NCBI GenBank assembly: GCA_034435675.1
Contig: DAOTWP010000176.1
Coordinates: 1 to 14,347 of the forward strand
Length of the DNA stretch: 14,347 bases
Source: DAOTWP01 sp034435675
Lineage (GTDB): Bacteria; Chloroflexota; Anaerolineae; Aggregatilineales; Phototrophicaceae
Direction of reading: 5' to 3'
Part shown: positions 6,936-13,577 of the stretch, one piece after another
How the letters are laid out: the number at the start of each line of letters is the position of its first letter
How positions within the stretch are numbered: position 1 is the stretch's first letter
The notes under the pieces: model-generated
Told to the model about the DNA's origin: nothing
Seen by the model: the letters and a program-made list of their open reading frames with translations, nothing else
Database searches by the model: none
Program-made: the position numbers and the translations under genes

Positions 6936-8140
6936 GATGCCGCCTCCGCCAGATGCGCCAGAATCGCACGGGCGCGGGCAGCCCAGGTGTAGTGCTGCAT
7001 CACCCGCGCATATGCCGCGTCTGCCAGCCGTGCCCGCAGCGCCGGGTCAGCGTGCAGCCGCCGCAGCGCCACCGCCAGCGCCGCCGCTTCCCCCGGCGGG
7101 ACGAGCAGCGCCGTTTGTTCGTGCGCCAGCACATCCGCCCAACCGGGCAAATCCGAGGCGACAATTGCCCGCCGCGCCGCCATATACTCAAACAGCTTCA
7201 GCGGCGAGGTGTGCCGCGCAAACTGCGCCGTATGCGGGTGTGGCATCGCGCAGACATCAAACGCGCTGAGGTGCAGCGGAACATCCGGGGGGGCGACCTG
7301 CCCCGCCGCGAAGAACGCCGCCGGGTCCAGCCCGCGCGCCTGCCACTGCTCCCGCAGGGGTTTGACCAGTTCGTCCGGTCCGCCCACCAGCGCCAGACAA
7401 ACGCCGGACCCTGCCCCCAGCGCGGCAACTGCCTCGACCAGCACATCCAGCCCTTTGCCCATGCCCAGCGTGGTCAGCCGCCCGGCATAGCCCACGATGA
7501 ACGCTTCGGGCGGATAGCCCAGCGCCACCCGCGCCGCTGCCTGTGCCGGGATGCCAGCAAACCGCGCCGCCTGCACACCGTCATGCGCCACCAGAAACTT
7601 CGCGGCATGCTGCTGTGCCGCTGGCAGCAGGTCAGCGCGCAGGGTGGGCGTAATCGGGTAAACGCCCGCCGCCCGGCGCAGCACCCGCGCCTGCATGTGC
7701 CTGCCCAGCCGTGAACGCCACAGGCGGTGCGGTTCATAGGCGCAGCGGGCACGCGGCTTGACCCAGCTCAGGGCATACAGTGTCGGCAGGTCGCGGCTGT
7801 AGAACACCTCCGCCTGTACAAACCACACACGCAGGCAGACCGCCAGCACAAAGGTCGCCGCTTGCAGCACAAAGGTTGCCCGCCGCAGCAGCGCGCCCAA
7901 TCTGCCGAGCGCCTGCAAATCCAGCGACCAGACACGCCGCAGCGTGAAATTCTGCCGCACGCCGTAATAGGCGAACGGATCGCCCGCCGCGCGCATCTCC
8001 GGGGTGTTGCCGCGCCGCGCCGCCCACAGGGTCACCTCCGCGCCCGCCGCGGCAAACGCTTCGCACATCTGCATGATTTGCAGCCCGTGCGCTTTTTCGG
8101 TGGGGATGCGGGCATTGGCAATGTACAGCAACCGGGTCAT
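6929..8140 (-). CDS. GT4-type glycosyltransferase
   Basis: A 403-residue GT-B-fold glycosyltransferase. The N-terminal acceptor domain begins MTRLLYIANARIPTEKAHGLQ, with the glycine-containing loop of GT4 enzymes at about 17-21. The C-terminal nucleotide-sugar domain contains VGYAGRLTTLGMGKGLDVLVEA at about 216-237 and TSPLKLFEYMAARRAIVASDLPG at about 311-333; E318 is the conserved glutamate binding the donor. The first glutamate of the E-x7-E pair is replaced (H310). It transfers a sugar from an activated donor; the donor and acceptor cannot be told. I chose the ATG at 8140: it overlaps the FkbM stop in an ATGA, has AGGA 5 nt upstream and starts the Rossmann fold cleanly. The in-frame extension further upstream lies within the FkbM gene. 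Confidence 0.9.
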   Translation of the reverse strand: MTRLLYIANARIPTEKAHGLQIMQMCEAFAAAGAEVTLWAARRGNTPEMRAAGDPFAYYGVRQNFTLRRVWSLDLQALGRLGALLRRATFVLQAATFVLAVCLRVWFVQAEVFYSRDLPTLYALSWVKPRARCAYEPHRLWRSRLGRHMQARVLRRAAGVYPITPTLRADLLPAAQQHAAKFLVAHDGVQAARFAGIPAQAAARVALGYPPEAFIVGYAGRLTTLGMGKGLDVLVEAVAALGAGSGVCLALVGGPDELVKPLREQWQARGLDPAAFFAAGQVAPPDVPLHLSAFDVCAMPHPHTAQFARHTSPLKLFEYMAARRAIVASDLPGWADVLAHEQTALLVPPGEAAALAVALRRLHADPALRARLADAAYARVMQHYTWAARARAILAHLAEAASC

Positions 8141-8874
8141 AAGTTTCCTGTTTGTGGTTTTGCCAGCAGGTGCCGCCGCGCCGTGTTGCTGACGGCGTAA
8201 TCGTGCGCTGCCAGCCACGCCCGCAGCGCTGCCTCGCTGTCGTGATGTTCCAGAATCAGTACAGGCTTACAGGCAGCAATCAGGGCTGCCGCGCCGTTCA
8301 GCACCGCTTCTTCGTGCCCTTCCACATCAATCAGCAGCAAGGTTGGGCAGTCCGGGTGCTGCGTCCAATAGCTGTCCAGCGTGACCGCCTGCACCGTCTG
8401 CGTGTCTGTCTTGTCGCCGCTGTCTGCGACGTGGTGTTTGCCATCAGACGCGCCGCGCGCCATGCGCAGCGTCCCCACATGGTCGGATACGGCGGCGGGC
8501 ACAATTTCGACCACTTCACCCGCGTGCAGTTGTGCGTTCAGCGCCACATGCTCACGCAGCAGCGCCACATTTTCCGCCCAGCCCTCAAACGCGGCGATGC
8601 GCCCCTGCCCGCGCAGCAGTTTAGCCAGGTAGAGCACGTGAATGCCCACATGCGCCCCGACAACATAGACAACCGCCCGCGGGCGCACTTCCGCCGCCAG
8701 CCACGCGCCGACATCCGGCTCGTAACCCCGGTAAAACACATCGCGGCGGTTGAGCATCGCGCCGCGCAGCGCAAACCGCACCCCGCGCAGACTGCCCAGC
8801 GGCACTGTGCGCACACTGCCCGCGCGCAGCCAGACTGCCGCCAGCAGCCGGCGTAAGACTCCTGCACCAATCAT
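8137..8874 (-). CDS. FkbM-family SAM-dependent methyltransferase
   Basis: A 245-residue protein of the FkbM family, which O-methylates sugars or hydroxyl groups on glycans and secondary metabolites. It shows the family order: SAM motif I region VVYVVGAHVGIHV at about 68-80, AAFEGWAENVALLREHVALN at about 94-113, LDSYW at 166-170, and the signature LLLIDVEGHEEAVLNGA at about 180-196, then LILEHHDSE. The normally conserved Asp of motif I (DVGAxxG) is Val at position 71, and the FEP motif reads FEG, so cofactor binding may be altered. It overlaps the neighbouring glycosyltransferase genes on both sides by ATGA (8871-8874 and 8137-8140). The context suggests it methylates a sugar placed by these enzymes. 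Confidence 0.88.
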   Translation of the reverse strand: MIGAGVLRRLLAAVWLRAGSVRTVPLGSLRGVRFALRGAMLNRRDVFYRGYEPDVGAWLAAEVRPRAVVYVVGAHVGIHVLYLAKLLRGQGRIAAFEGWAENVALLREHVALNAQLHAGEVVEIVPAAVSDHVGTLRMARGASDGKHHVADSGDKTDTQTVQAVTLDSYWTQHPDCPTLLLIDVEGHEEAVLNGAAALIAACKPVLILEHHDSEAALRAWLAAHDYAVSNTARRHLLAKPQTGNL

Positions 8875-9953
8875 CGTATCAAGACCTCGTCTACCAGCAG
8901 ATTCACTAAGCGGGTCAGGCTGTGTTCGCGCTGTACCAGCGTCCGCAGGTCTGCGCCCAGCGCTGCGCGTTCACCGGCGGGCATCTGTGCCAGCCGCGCC
9001 AGTCGTCCTGCCAGCGCGTCTGCGTTTTGCGGGGGTGCCAGCAGCAGGTCGCCCCACTGCGCCAGCAGCGCGCCAAATGCCTCGTTCGTTGTGACCACCG
9101 CCAGCCCGCAGGACATCGCCTCTAAGGGCGCTTTGTCCACGCTGCCTGTCGCGCTGACGTTAACCAGCACATCCGCCTGCTGGTAAACCGGTGCGATCTG
9201 CGCATAGGGCACATGCCCGGCAAACTCGACACAGCCCGCCAGCCCCATGTCTGCCGCACGCTGGCGCATTCCTGCCGCATACGCCGCATGCTCCGGCGCG
9301 GCGTTGCCCACAATGCGCAGGTGGAAATCGCGCACGCCGTGCCGGTCACGCAGCAGTTGTGCCGCCGCCAGCAGTGTCTCAAGCTGTTTGACCGGCGCTA
9401 AACGCGAGACAGACAGCACCGTGAACGGGCGATTTACAGCCGCCGCGCGCGGCAGCGGCACAAAGCGCTCGGTATCCACGCCATGCCCCACGACGCGCAC
9501 TTTTTTGCTCGGCACGCGAAAGCTCTCCGGCGACGGCGTGACCACCTGCCGCACGACTTTTTCCGCCAGCCGCAGTTTCCAGTTGACCGATTTATGCGCG
9601 AACCACAGTGTTTGCGGCACGCCGTAGAGCCGCAGCAGCGGCGCGCCCAGCAGCGCGAACAGCGGCTGCATATGCGCGAAGCAGGCGTCGTAGTGGTTCT
9701 GTCGCAGCAGACGCGCCAGCAGGCGGTAAAAATTGACCAGCCGCCGCGCCTCGCTGTAGCCTTTTTCGCGCCCGACCGAAAACAGGCGCACATTCTGCGC
9801 CAGTTCCAGCCGCCCGGCGTACATTGTCAGCACGTCCACACGGGCGCAGCGCGCGGCGAGCGCGTTGAGCCAGTCCGTCGTAAAGCCCTGCGCGTTGGCG
9901 TCCGCATCGGTAATCAGGTTAAAGATGAGCAGTGTGGGCGTCCGGGCGGTCAT
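8871..9953 (-). CDS. GT4-type glycosyltransferase
   Basis: A 360-residue GT-B glycosyltransferase. The N-terminal domain starts MTARTPTLLIFNLITDADANAQG. The donor domain starts at about 176, with FTVLSVSRLAPVKQLETLLAA (177-197) and later VDKAPLEAMSCGLAVVTTNEAFG at about 272-294; E278 is the donor-binding glutamate. The start ATG at 9953 overlaps the stop of the upstream glycosyltransferase (ATGA, 9950-9953), with AGGGA about 6 nt before it. The frame stays open upstream as far as 10427, but that part is the unused frame of the upstream gene. It sits between another GT4 gene and the FkbM methyltransferase, consistent with a shared glycan pathway. Confidence 0.9.
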   Translation of the reverse strand: MTARTPTLLIFNLITDADANAQGFTTDWLNALAARCARVDVLTMYAGRLELAQNVRLFSVGREKGYSEARRLVNFYRLLARLLRQNHYDACFAHMQPLFALLGAPLLRLYGVPQTLWFAHKSVNWKLRLAEKVVRQVVTPSPESFRVPSKKVRVVGHGVDTERFVPLPRAAAVNRPFTVLSVSRLAPVKQLETLLAAAQLLRDRHGVRDFHLRIVGNAAPEHAAYAAGMRQRAADMGLAGCVEFAGHVPYAQIAPVYQQADVLVNVSATGSVDKAPLEAMSCGLAVVTTNEAFGALLAQWGDLLLAPPQNADALAGRLARLAQMPAGERAALGADLRTLVQREHSLTRLVNLLVDEVLIR

Positions 9954-11161
9954 ACGTGTTCCCTGGGGTGCGCTGCGCGGTATGCCGCTGCGAACAGTTC
10001 GCCGTACTGGCGCACGTATGCCTCCGGCGCATAATACGCCTGCGCGAATGCGCGTGCCGCCGCGCCCATCGCGTCCACATCTGCCGCGCCAGCCAGCCCG
10101 AACGCCTCGCGCAGGGCAGCGGTCAGCGCGGGGACATCGCCGGGGGGCAGCAGCCAGCCGGTCACACCGTGCTGCACCAGTTCCGGCACGCCATCCACCG
10201 CGCTGGCAATCACCGGCGTGCCGCAGAGCATCGCTTCCAGCACCACCTTGGGCAGCCCTTCGCTGAACGTGGGCAGCACAAAGACCCGCGCCCGTGCCAT
10301 CTGCTGCGCCAGTTCGCGCTGCGGCAGGTGCGCGATAAAGCCGACCTGCCCCGCCACGCCCAGCCGCGCCGCCTGTGTCCGCAGGTCTGCCGCGTAATCG
10401 GCGTTGTCCGCGCTGCCAATAATCCACAGGTGCGCCGCCGGAAGCGCCGCCACCAGCGCGGCGAAGGCGTCCAGCAGCAGGTGTACGCCCTTGCGCGGCA
10501 CCAGCACCCCGGCGTAAACCAGTTCACAGCGCTCTGATACGGGTTTTTCCGGCTGCACAGCGCGGAAGGCGTCCGCGTCGGTCCAGCTCATGAACTGCAT
10601 CAGCGGTTTGCCGGGCGCCAGCGCCTGTAGCTGCTCGGCTGACGACGCCGACACCGCCCGCAGCACATCGGCGCGGCGTGTGGCATAACGCGCGACACGG
10701 CGCATCAGCAGGCGGTAGAACGCCTTGAAGGTCACCTTGCGCTGCATGAACAACGCCTGTTCCAGATCGCCGCGTGTTTCGATCACCAGCGCGGCATGTT
10801 TGCCCAGCAGGCGGGCGATGCCGCGCGCCCATGCCCCGACCAGCCCAAAGTAGGGATCGTGCGCGACGAGCACCTGTGCCCTGCCGCGCAGAATCAGCCA
10901 GAGCACCAGCAGCGTGCCCAGCGTGTACATGGTGAGATAACGCAGCGGCGGCAGCGGCAGCGCGGGCAGCAGGTAAAAGCGGGCGTACTGCTCAAACTGG
11001 CGTGGGCGCACCCCGCGCGCAAAACTGACTACGCGGATTTCGACATGCAGCCCATCCACCAGCGCCGCCCACTTTTTCGCATGGGTGGCGGACAGCGGCT
11101 GTGTGTAGCGCGTCCCGGCAATCCAGCAGACGCGCAGCCCGGCAGGAAGAGAGTCGTTCAC
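9950..11161 (-). CDS. GT4-type glycosyltransferase, first gene of the operon
   Basis: A 403-residue GT-B glycosyltransferase with the clearest GT4 motif in the cluster: E-x7-E at E301 and E309 (PTFSEGLPKVVLEAMLCGTPV). VYAGVLVPRKGVHLLLDAF at about 215-233 starts the donor domain, and a VDGVPELVQHGVTGWLLPPGD block lies at about 322-342. A hydrophobic stretch at about 64-92 may associate with the membrane, as in lipid-linked glycan synthesis. I prefer the GTG at 11161 (VNDSLPAGLRVCWIAG), because the Rossmann strand starts soon after it. No strong ribosome site is seen, and an in-frame ATG at 11260 would add 33 low-complexity residues, so the start is the least certain in the operon. A divergent gene begins at 11322, so the shared 160 bp should hold both promoters. 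Confidence 0.88.
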   Translation of the reverse strand: MNDSLPAGLRVCWIAGTRYTQPLSATHAKKWAALVDGLHVEIRVVSFARGVRPRQFEQYARFYLLPALPLPPLRYLTMYTLGTLLVLWLILRGRAQVLVAHDPYFGLVGAWARGIARLLGKHAALVIETRGDLEQALFMQRKVTFKAFYRLLMRRVARYATRRADVLRAVSASSAEQLQALAPGKPLMQFMSWTDADAFRAVQPEKPVSERCELVYAGVLVPRKGVHLLLDAFAALVAALPAAHLWIIGSADNADYAADLRTQAARLGVAGQVGFIAHLPQRELAQQMARARVFVLPTFSEGLPKVVLEAMLCGTPVIASAVDGVPELVQHGVTGWLLPPGDVPALTAALREAFGLAGAADVDAMGAAARAFAQAYYAPEAYVRQYGELFAAAYRAAHPREHV

Positions 11162-11321
11162 CGTGTGTTCTCGTACTGTTTGGCGTTCTGGCGTCAGCGT
11201 AGCAGACTCCGCCCCGTTTTGCCATGCCGCCGCTGTCGCTGCCCCCGCTTTCCGCATGGCGCAAATGCCCGCTTCCCATGATAATGGGCGTTCCCACGCA
11301 ACCAATCAACAGGAGCAACTG

Positions 11322-11753
11322 ATGAGCGCTGTCATTCCGGAAGCCTTTCTGGATTTGTTCCACAAGCCCGCTTTTGCGCACTTCGCCACACTGATGGCAG
11401 ATGGCACACCGCAGATTACGCCGGTCTGGGTCGATTACGACGGCGAGTATGTGCTGGTCAATTCCAGAGTTGGGCGGACAAAAAACCGCAATGTGCTGGA
11501 GCGCCCCCATGTCGCGATTGAAATCAGTGATTCCGACAATCCCTACCGCTATCTGATGATTCGCGGCACAGTGGTCGCCGTCGAAACCCTGCCGGACACG
11601 ACGCATATTGACGCACTGGCAAAACGTTATCTGGGCATTGACCGTTATCCCTGGGCGCAGCCGGGCGAAGTGCGCCAACTGCTCAAAATTCGCCCGGAGC
11701 ATGTCGTCGCGCGGGTGGTGGTTGCCGATCCGCATAACCCGCTGGGCGAATAG
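11322..11753 (+). CDS. PPOX-class (F420/FMN split-barrel) oxidoreductase
   Basis: A 143-residue single-domain split-barrel protein of the pyridoxamine-5'-phosphate-oxidase-like superfamily. The segment FATLMADGTPQITPVWVDYDG (about 21-41), followed by VGRTKNRNVLERPHVAIEI (about 50-68), is typical of the F420-dependent group (Rv1155-like), where the R-T-K residues contact the cofactor phosphate. Predicted role: reduction or oxidation of a small molecule with F420H2 or a flavin; the substrate is unknown. The ribosome site AGGAG (11311-11315) is 6 nt before the ATG, which fixes this start against an open frame running further upstream. Monocistronic, with a strong hairpin right after the stop. 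Length is normal. Confidence 0.88.
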   Translation: MSAVIPEAFLDLFHKPAFAHFATLMADGTPQITPVWVDYDGEYVLVNSRVGRTKNRNVLERPHVAIEISDSDNPYRYLMIRGTVVAVETLPDTTHIDALAKRYLGIDRYPWAQPGEVRQLLKIRPEHVVARVVVADPHNPLGE

Positions 11754-11761
11754 GCACCTGC

Positions 11762-11791
11762 CTGGGCGTGCGCTGCACCTGGCACGCCCGG
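11762..11791 (+). terminator. Terminator-like hairpin after the PPOX gene
   Basis: GGGCGTGC (11764-11771) pairs perfectly with GCACGCCC (11782-11789). Two further pairs at the base include one G-T, and the loop is 10 nt. It starts 8 nt after the stop codon. The stem is very stable, but no T-tract follows. Confidence 0.5.
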
Positions 11792-11802
11792 CACGTCCGC
11801 GC

Positions 11803-11831
11803 TTAACGTGTCCGCGAGGGCATGTTACACT
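11803..11831 (+). promoter_or_regulatory. Promoter for the small protein-PfkB kinase pair
   Basis: TTAACG (11803-11808) and TACACT (11826-11831) are 17 nt apart, and the -10 box is preceded by TGT, an extended -10 (TGn) element. It lies just after the preceding hairpin and would start a transcript about 47 nt before the GTG at 11885. Confidence 0.5.
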
Positions 11832-11884
11832 ACGGGCATTCACAGCAAGCCGGCAACGACGAGTAATGAACAGGAGGACAGCCC

Positions 11885-12205
11885 GTGAATATTTTCAGAA
11901 ACCTGTTTGGCGGCGGGCGCAGCGCTGGCGGCGACAAACGCGGCTTCTACGTCTACGTCCAGCCGCACCGCTGCGATGAAGTGATCGAAGTGCGCATAGA
12001 CCTGCTGGCAGAGCTGAGCGAAAGCGACGAAGGTGGCTTGATTTGCCGCAAAATGGTGCGCGGCGAACGCTGTCCCTTCCCCGCCGAAATCACCCTCTAT
12101 TTTGACCAGCACCGCCGCCTGATCCGCGAGGAGATTGACCGGGGAAGGATTCTGAGTCCCGATGAATACGAAGCATGGCTCAGCCAGCGGGACGACCCGG
12201 CATGA
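11885..12205 (+). CDS. Small protein of unknown function, coupled to a PfkB kinase
   Basis: A 106-residue protein I do not recognise. After a glycine-rich N-terminus (GGGRSAGG at about 9-16) comes a compact part rich in charged residues: FYVYVQPHRCDEVIEVRIDL at about 21-40, ICRKMVRGERCPFPAEI at about 53-69, and a helix-like end with SPDEYEAWL at 91-99. H29, C30, C54 and C63 could bind a metal but form no known motif. No signal peptide or membrane segment. The start is GTG, with a near-perfect AGGAGG site (11872-11877) 7 nt before it, so it is very probably expressed. Its stop overlaps the ATG of the PfkB gene (ATGA, 12202-12205), indicating coupled translation and probably a linked function. 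Confidence 0.75.
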   Translation: MNIFRNLFGGGRSAGGDKRGFYVYVQPHRCDEVIEVRIDLLAELSESDEGGLICRKMVRGERCPFPAEITLYFDQHRRLIREEIDRGRILSPDEYEAWLSQRDDPA

Positions 12206-13116
12206 CGCGCATGCTCACCGCCGGACTGATCAATATTGAAGTCACGCTGCGGGTGGATGGCTTCCCGCTGGACTATGCCCCGGTGCGTTATCCGTTTGGC
12301 GGTGTCAGCAGCAGTGTCAGCGGCGTGGGTTACAATATCGCCAAAGCGCTGACCACACTGGGCGACGATGCGCCGCTGCTGGCGCTGATTGGGCGCGACG
12401 CCGCCCGCCCGATGGTGCTGCATGCGCTGGAAAGCGACGGGGTCCCGCGCGAGTATGTGCTGTCGCTGCTGGCACAGACGCCGCATTCGGTGATCCTCTA
12501 CGATGGCAGCGGCAAACGCGCCATCAACGTAGACCTCAAGGATATTCAGGAACGGGTTTACCCCACAGAGCGCTTTGACGATGCGCTGAAGGGCAGCGCG
12601 CTTGCTGTGCTGTGCAACATCAATTTCAGCCGTCCGCTGCTGGCGCGAGCGAAAAACGCTGGTGTGCCGGTGGCAACAGATGTGCATGTCATCGCTGATC
12701 TGGATGACGACTATAACCGCGATTATATGGCAGCGGCAGACGTGCTGTTCATGAGCGATGAACGCCTGCCCGCGCCACCGGAAGAATGGGCGCGGCGGGT
12801 GCAGGAATGCTATGGCACGCCGGTGCTGGTGATCGGGCTGGGGGCGCAGGGCGCGCTGCTGGCAGTGCGGGCGGATAATTTCATGGAACGTATTCCCGCC
12901 GTGTATACGCGCCCGGTAGTCAACACGATTGGTGCAGGCGACGCGCTGTTTTCAGCGTTTATCCACGCCTACGCGCAGGCTGGCGACCCTTACGCCGCAA
13001 TCAAGCAGGCGGTGGTCTTCGCCTCGTACAAGATTGGCACCACCGGCGCGGCGGATGGTTTCTTGAGCGCGCCAGAACTGGCGGAATGGTGTACGCGGGT
13101 TTATGGCGCGGGGTGA
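12202..13116 (+). CDS. PfkB/ribokinase-family carbohydrate kinase
   Basis: A 304-residue kinase that phosphorylates a sugar or nucleoside with ATP. Near the N-terminus, LINIEVTLRVDG (9-20) and PFGGVSSSVSGVGYNIAKALTTLG (about 31-54) form the substrate-binding GG region. The C-terminal signature is VVNTIGAGDALFSAFIHAYAQ at about 239-259, with the catalytic base D247 in GAGD present. The first position of the usual DTxGAGD signature is Asn (N241), a variant found in some family members. VLVIGLGAQGALL (208-220) is the normal ATP-site strand. The substrate cannot be assigned. The ATG overlaps the upstream stop by ATGA; the neighbouring in-frame ATG at 12175 lies inside the upstream gene. A strong hairpin follows the stop. 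Confidence 0.92.
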   Translation: MTRMLTAGLINIEVTLRVDGFPLDYAPVRYPFGGVSSSVSGVGYNIAKALTTLGDDAPLLALIGRDAARPMVLHALESDGVPREYVLSLLAQTPHSVILYDGSGKRAINVDLKDIQERVYPTERFDDALKGSALAVLCNINFSRPLLARAKNAGVPVATDVHVIADLDDDYNRDYMAAADVLFMSDERLPAPPEEWARRVQECYGTPVLVIGLGAQGALLAVRADNFMERIPAVYTRPVVNTIGAGDALFSAFIHAYAQAGDPYAAIKQAVVFASYKIGTTGAADGFLSAPELAEWCTRVYGAG

Positions 13117-13122
13117 ACCGCA

Positions 13123-13140
13123 GGCGGCAGCCCTGCCGCC
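13123..13140 (+). terminator. Terminator-like hairpin after the PfkB gene
   Basis: GGCGGCAG (13123-13130) and CTGCCGCC (13133-13140) are perfect reverse complements with 2 nt between them, forming at least 7 bp with a 4-nt loop. It starts 6 nt after the stop. No T-tract follows. Downstream (13141-13205) I see no gene. Confidence 0.5.
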
Positions 13141-13214
13141 GTGTCACTCTCATTGCAGCCTAACCTTTGCCTAACTCGCAGTTCACGCGCGCGGTCTATT
13201 CTAATGGCAATTAA

Positions 13215-13280
13215 GCGAATCTGATCGGGTTGTGTTGATCCCTCTTGAGTGGTACGAGTGTGTCGTTAATCCAGATTCGC
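13215..13280. repeat. Inverted repeat in the non-coding region before maoC
   Basis: GCGAATCTG (13215-13223) is repeated as its exact reverse complement CAGATTCGC (13272-13280), with 48 nt between. Outside the arms, GGCAATT (13206-13212) and GGCAATT (13281-13288 region, GGCAATTT) appear again in direct orientation. This stretch has lower GC than the adjacent genes. No credible protein frame: the open frame from 13232 has no ribosome site and no gene-like codon use. Confidence 0.5.
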
Positions 13281-13362
13281 GGGCAATTTGGGACTCGGTA
13301 GTAGCGTCACCGAATTACCCACAAGCCCTTCCCTCTGAGCCGTCCGGTTGTGTTCCCCCCTC
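13228..13362. repeat. 17-nt direct repeat, two copies
   Basis: Copies at 13228-13244 and 13346-13362 share GGTTGTGTT, then three differing bases, then CCCTC (14 of 17 identical), 118 bp apart. The second copy lies in the left arm and loop of the hairpin at 13340-13373; the first lies between the arms of the inverted repeat. The region may have arisen by duplication. Confidence 0.4.
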
Positions 13363-13377
13363 ACACCGGACGGTTTT
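13337..13377 (+). terminator. Long hairpin followed by TTTT
   Basis: CCGTCCGG (13340-13347) pairs with CCGGACGG (13366-13373). After one bulged T, TGTG (13349-13352) pairs with CACA (13362-13365) around a 9-nt C-rich loop. Base pairs AG/TT extend the foot, and the right arm is followed by TTTT (13374-13377). It is the best intrinsic-terminator shape in the window, but it lies 220 bp from the nearest upstream gene, so it may end a non-coding transcript. The AGC...GTT foot also recalls group II intron domain V, but the GNRA loop and the 2-nt bulge of that domain are missing. Confidence 0.5.
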
Positions 13378-13462
13378 CAGTTCCCCTGCGGGCAGCCGGC
13401 ATTCTGGCAGGCTCGCGCTTGCAAAAGCGGCGTGCTTTCAACAGAATCAGGATCACCTGTCA

Positions 13463-13547
13463 GAACTTTCGCCCCTCTGCAACCGCTTGCCTGAACAGGC
13501 GGGTTAACCCGCTTGACCGCAGGCTTACAGGCGAAAGTCCTGCCTGT
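13463..13547 (+). promoter_or_regulatory. Structured leader with competing hairpins upstream of maoC
   Basis: CTTTCGCC (13466-13473) pairs exactly with GGCGAAAG (13530-13537), closing a domain of about 70 nt. Inside it are two hairpins that cannot coexist. One pairs 13489-13492 (GCCT) with 13497-13500 (AGGC), extended by AACC (13481-13484) with GGTT (13502-13505). The other is the 14-bp palindrome GCGGGTTAACCCGC (13499-13512). ACAGGC (13527-13532) can also pair with GCCTGT (13542-13547), competing with the closing stem. Such alternative pairing is typical of attenuators and riboswitches, but no known class is recognised; it could instead be a dispersed intergenic repeat. It ends 30 nt before the maoC ATG. 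Confidence 0.35.
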
Positions 13548-13577
13548 GCATCCTGCAAGTGATAGAAAGCGCCTGCC

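Noticed and set aside
9954..10427. N-terminal extension of the second glycosyltransferase
   Set aside because: It lies wholly inside the upstream glycosyltransferase gene; the product is Arg/Gly/Ala-rich with no domain, and the ATG at 9953 has a ribosome site and an ATGA overlap.
13337..13377. Group II intron domain V
   Set aside because: AGC...GTT foot is present, but there is no GNRA tetraloop, no 2-nt bulge and no reverse transcriptase gene or other intron domains nearby.
13232..13507. Open frame of 91 codons in the gene-free region
   Set aside because: GTG start without ribosome site, runs straight through the hairpins and repeats, no domain and no gene-like codon pattern.
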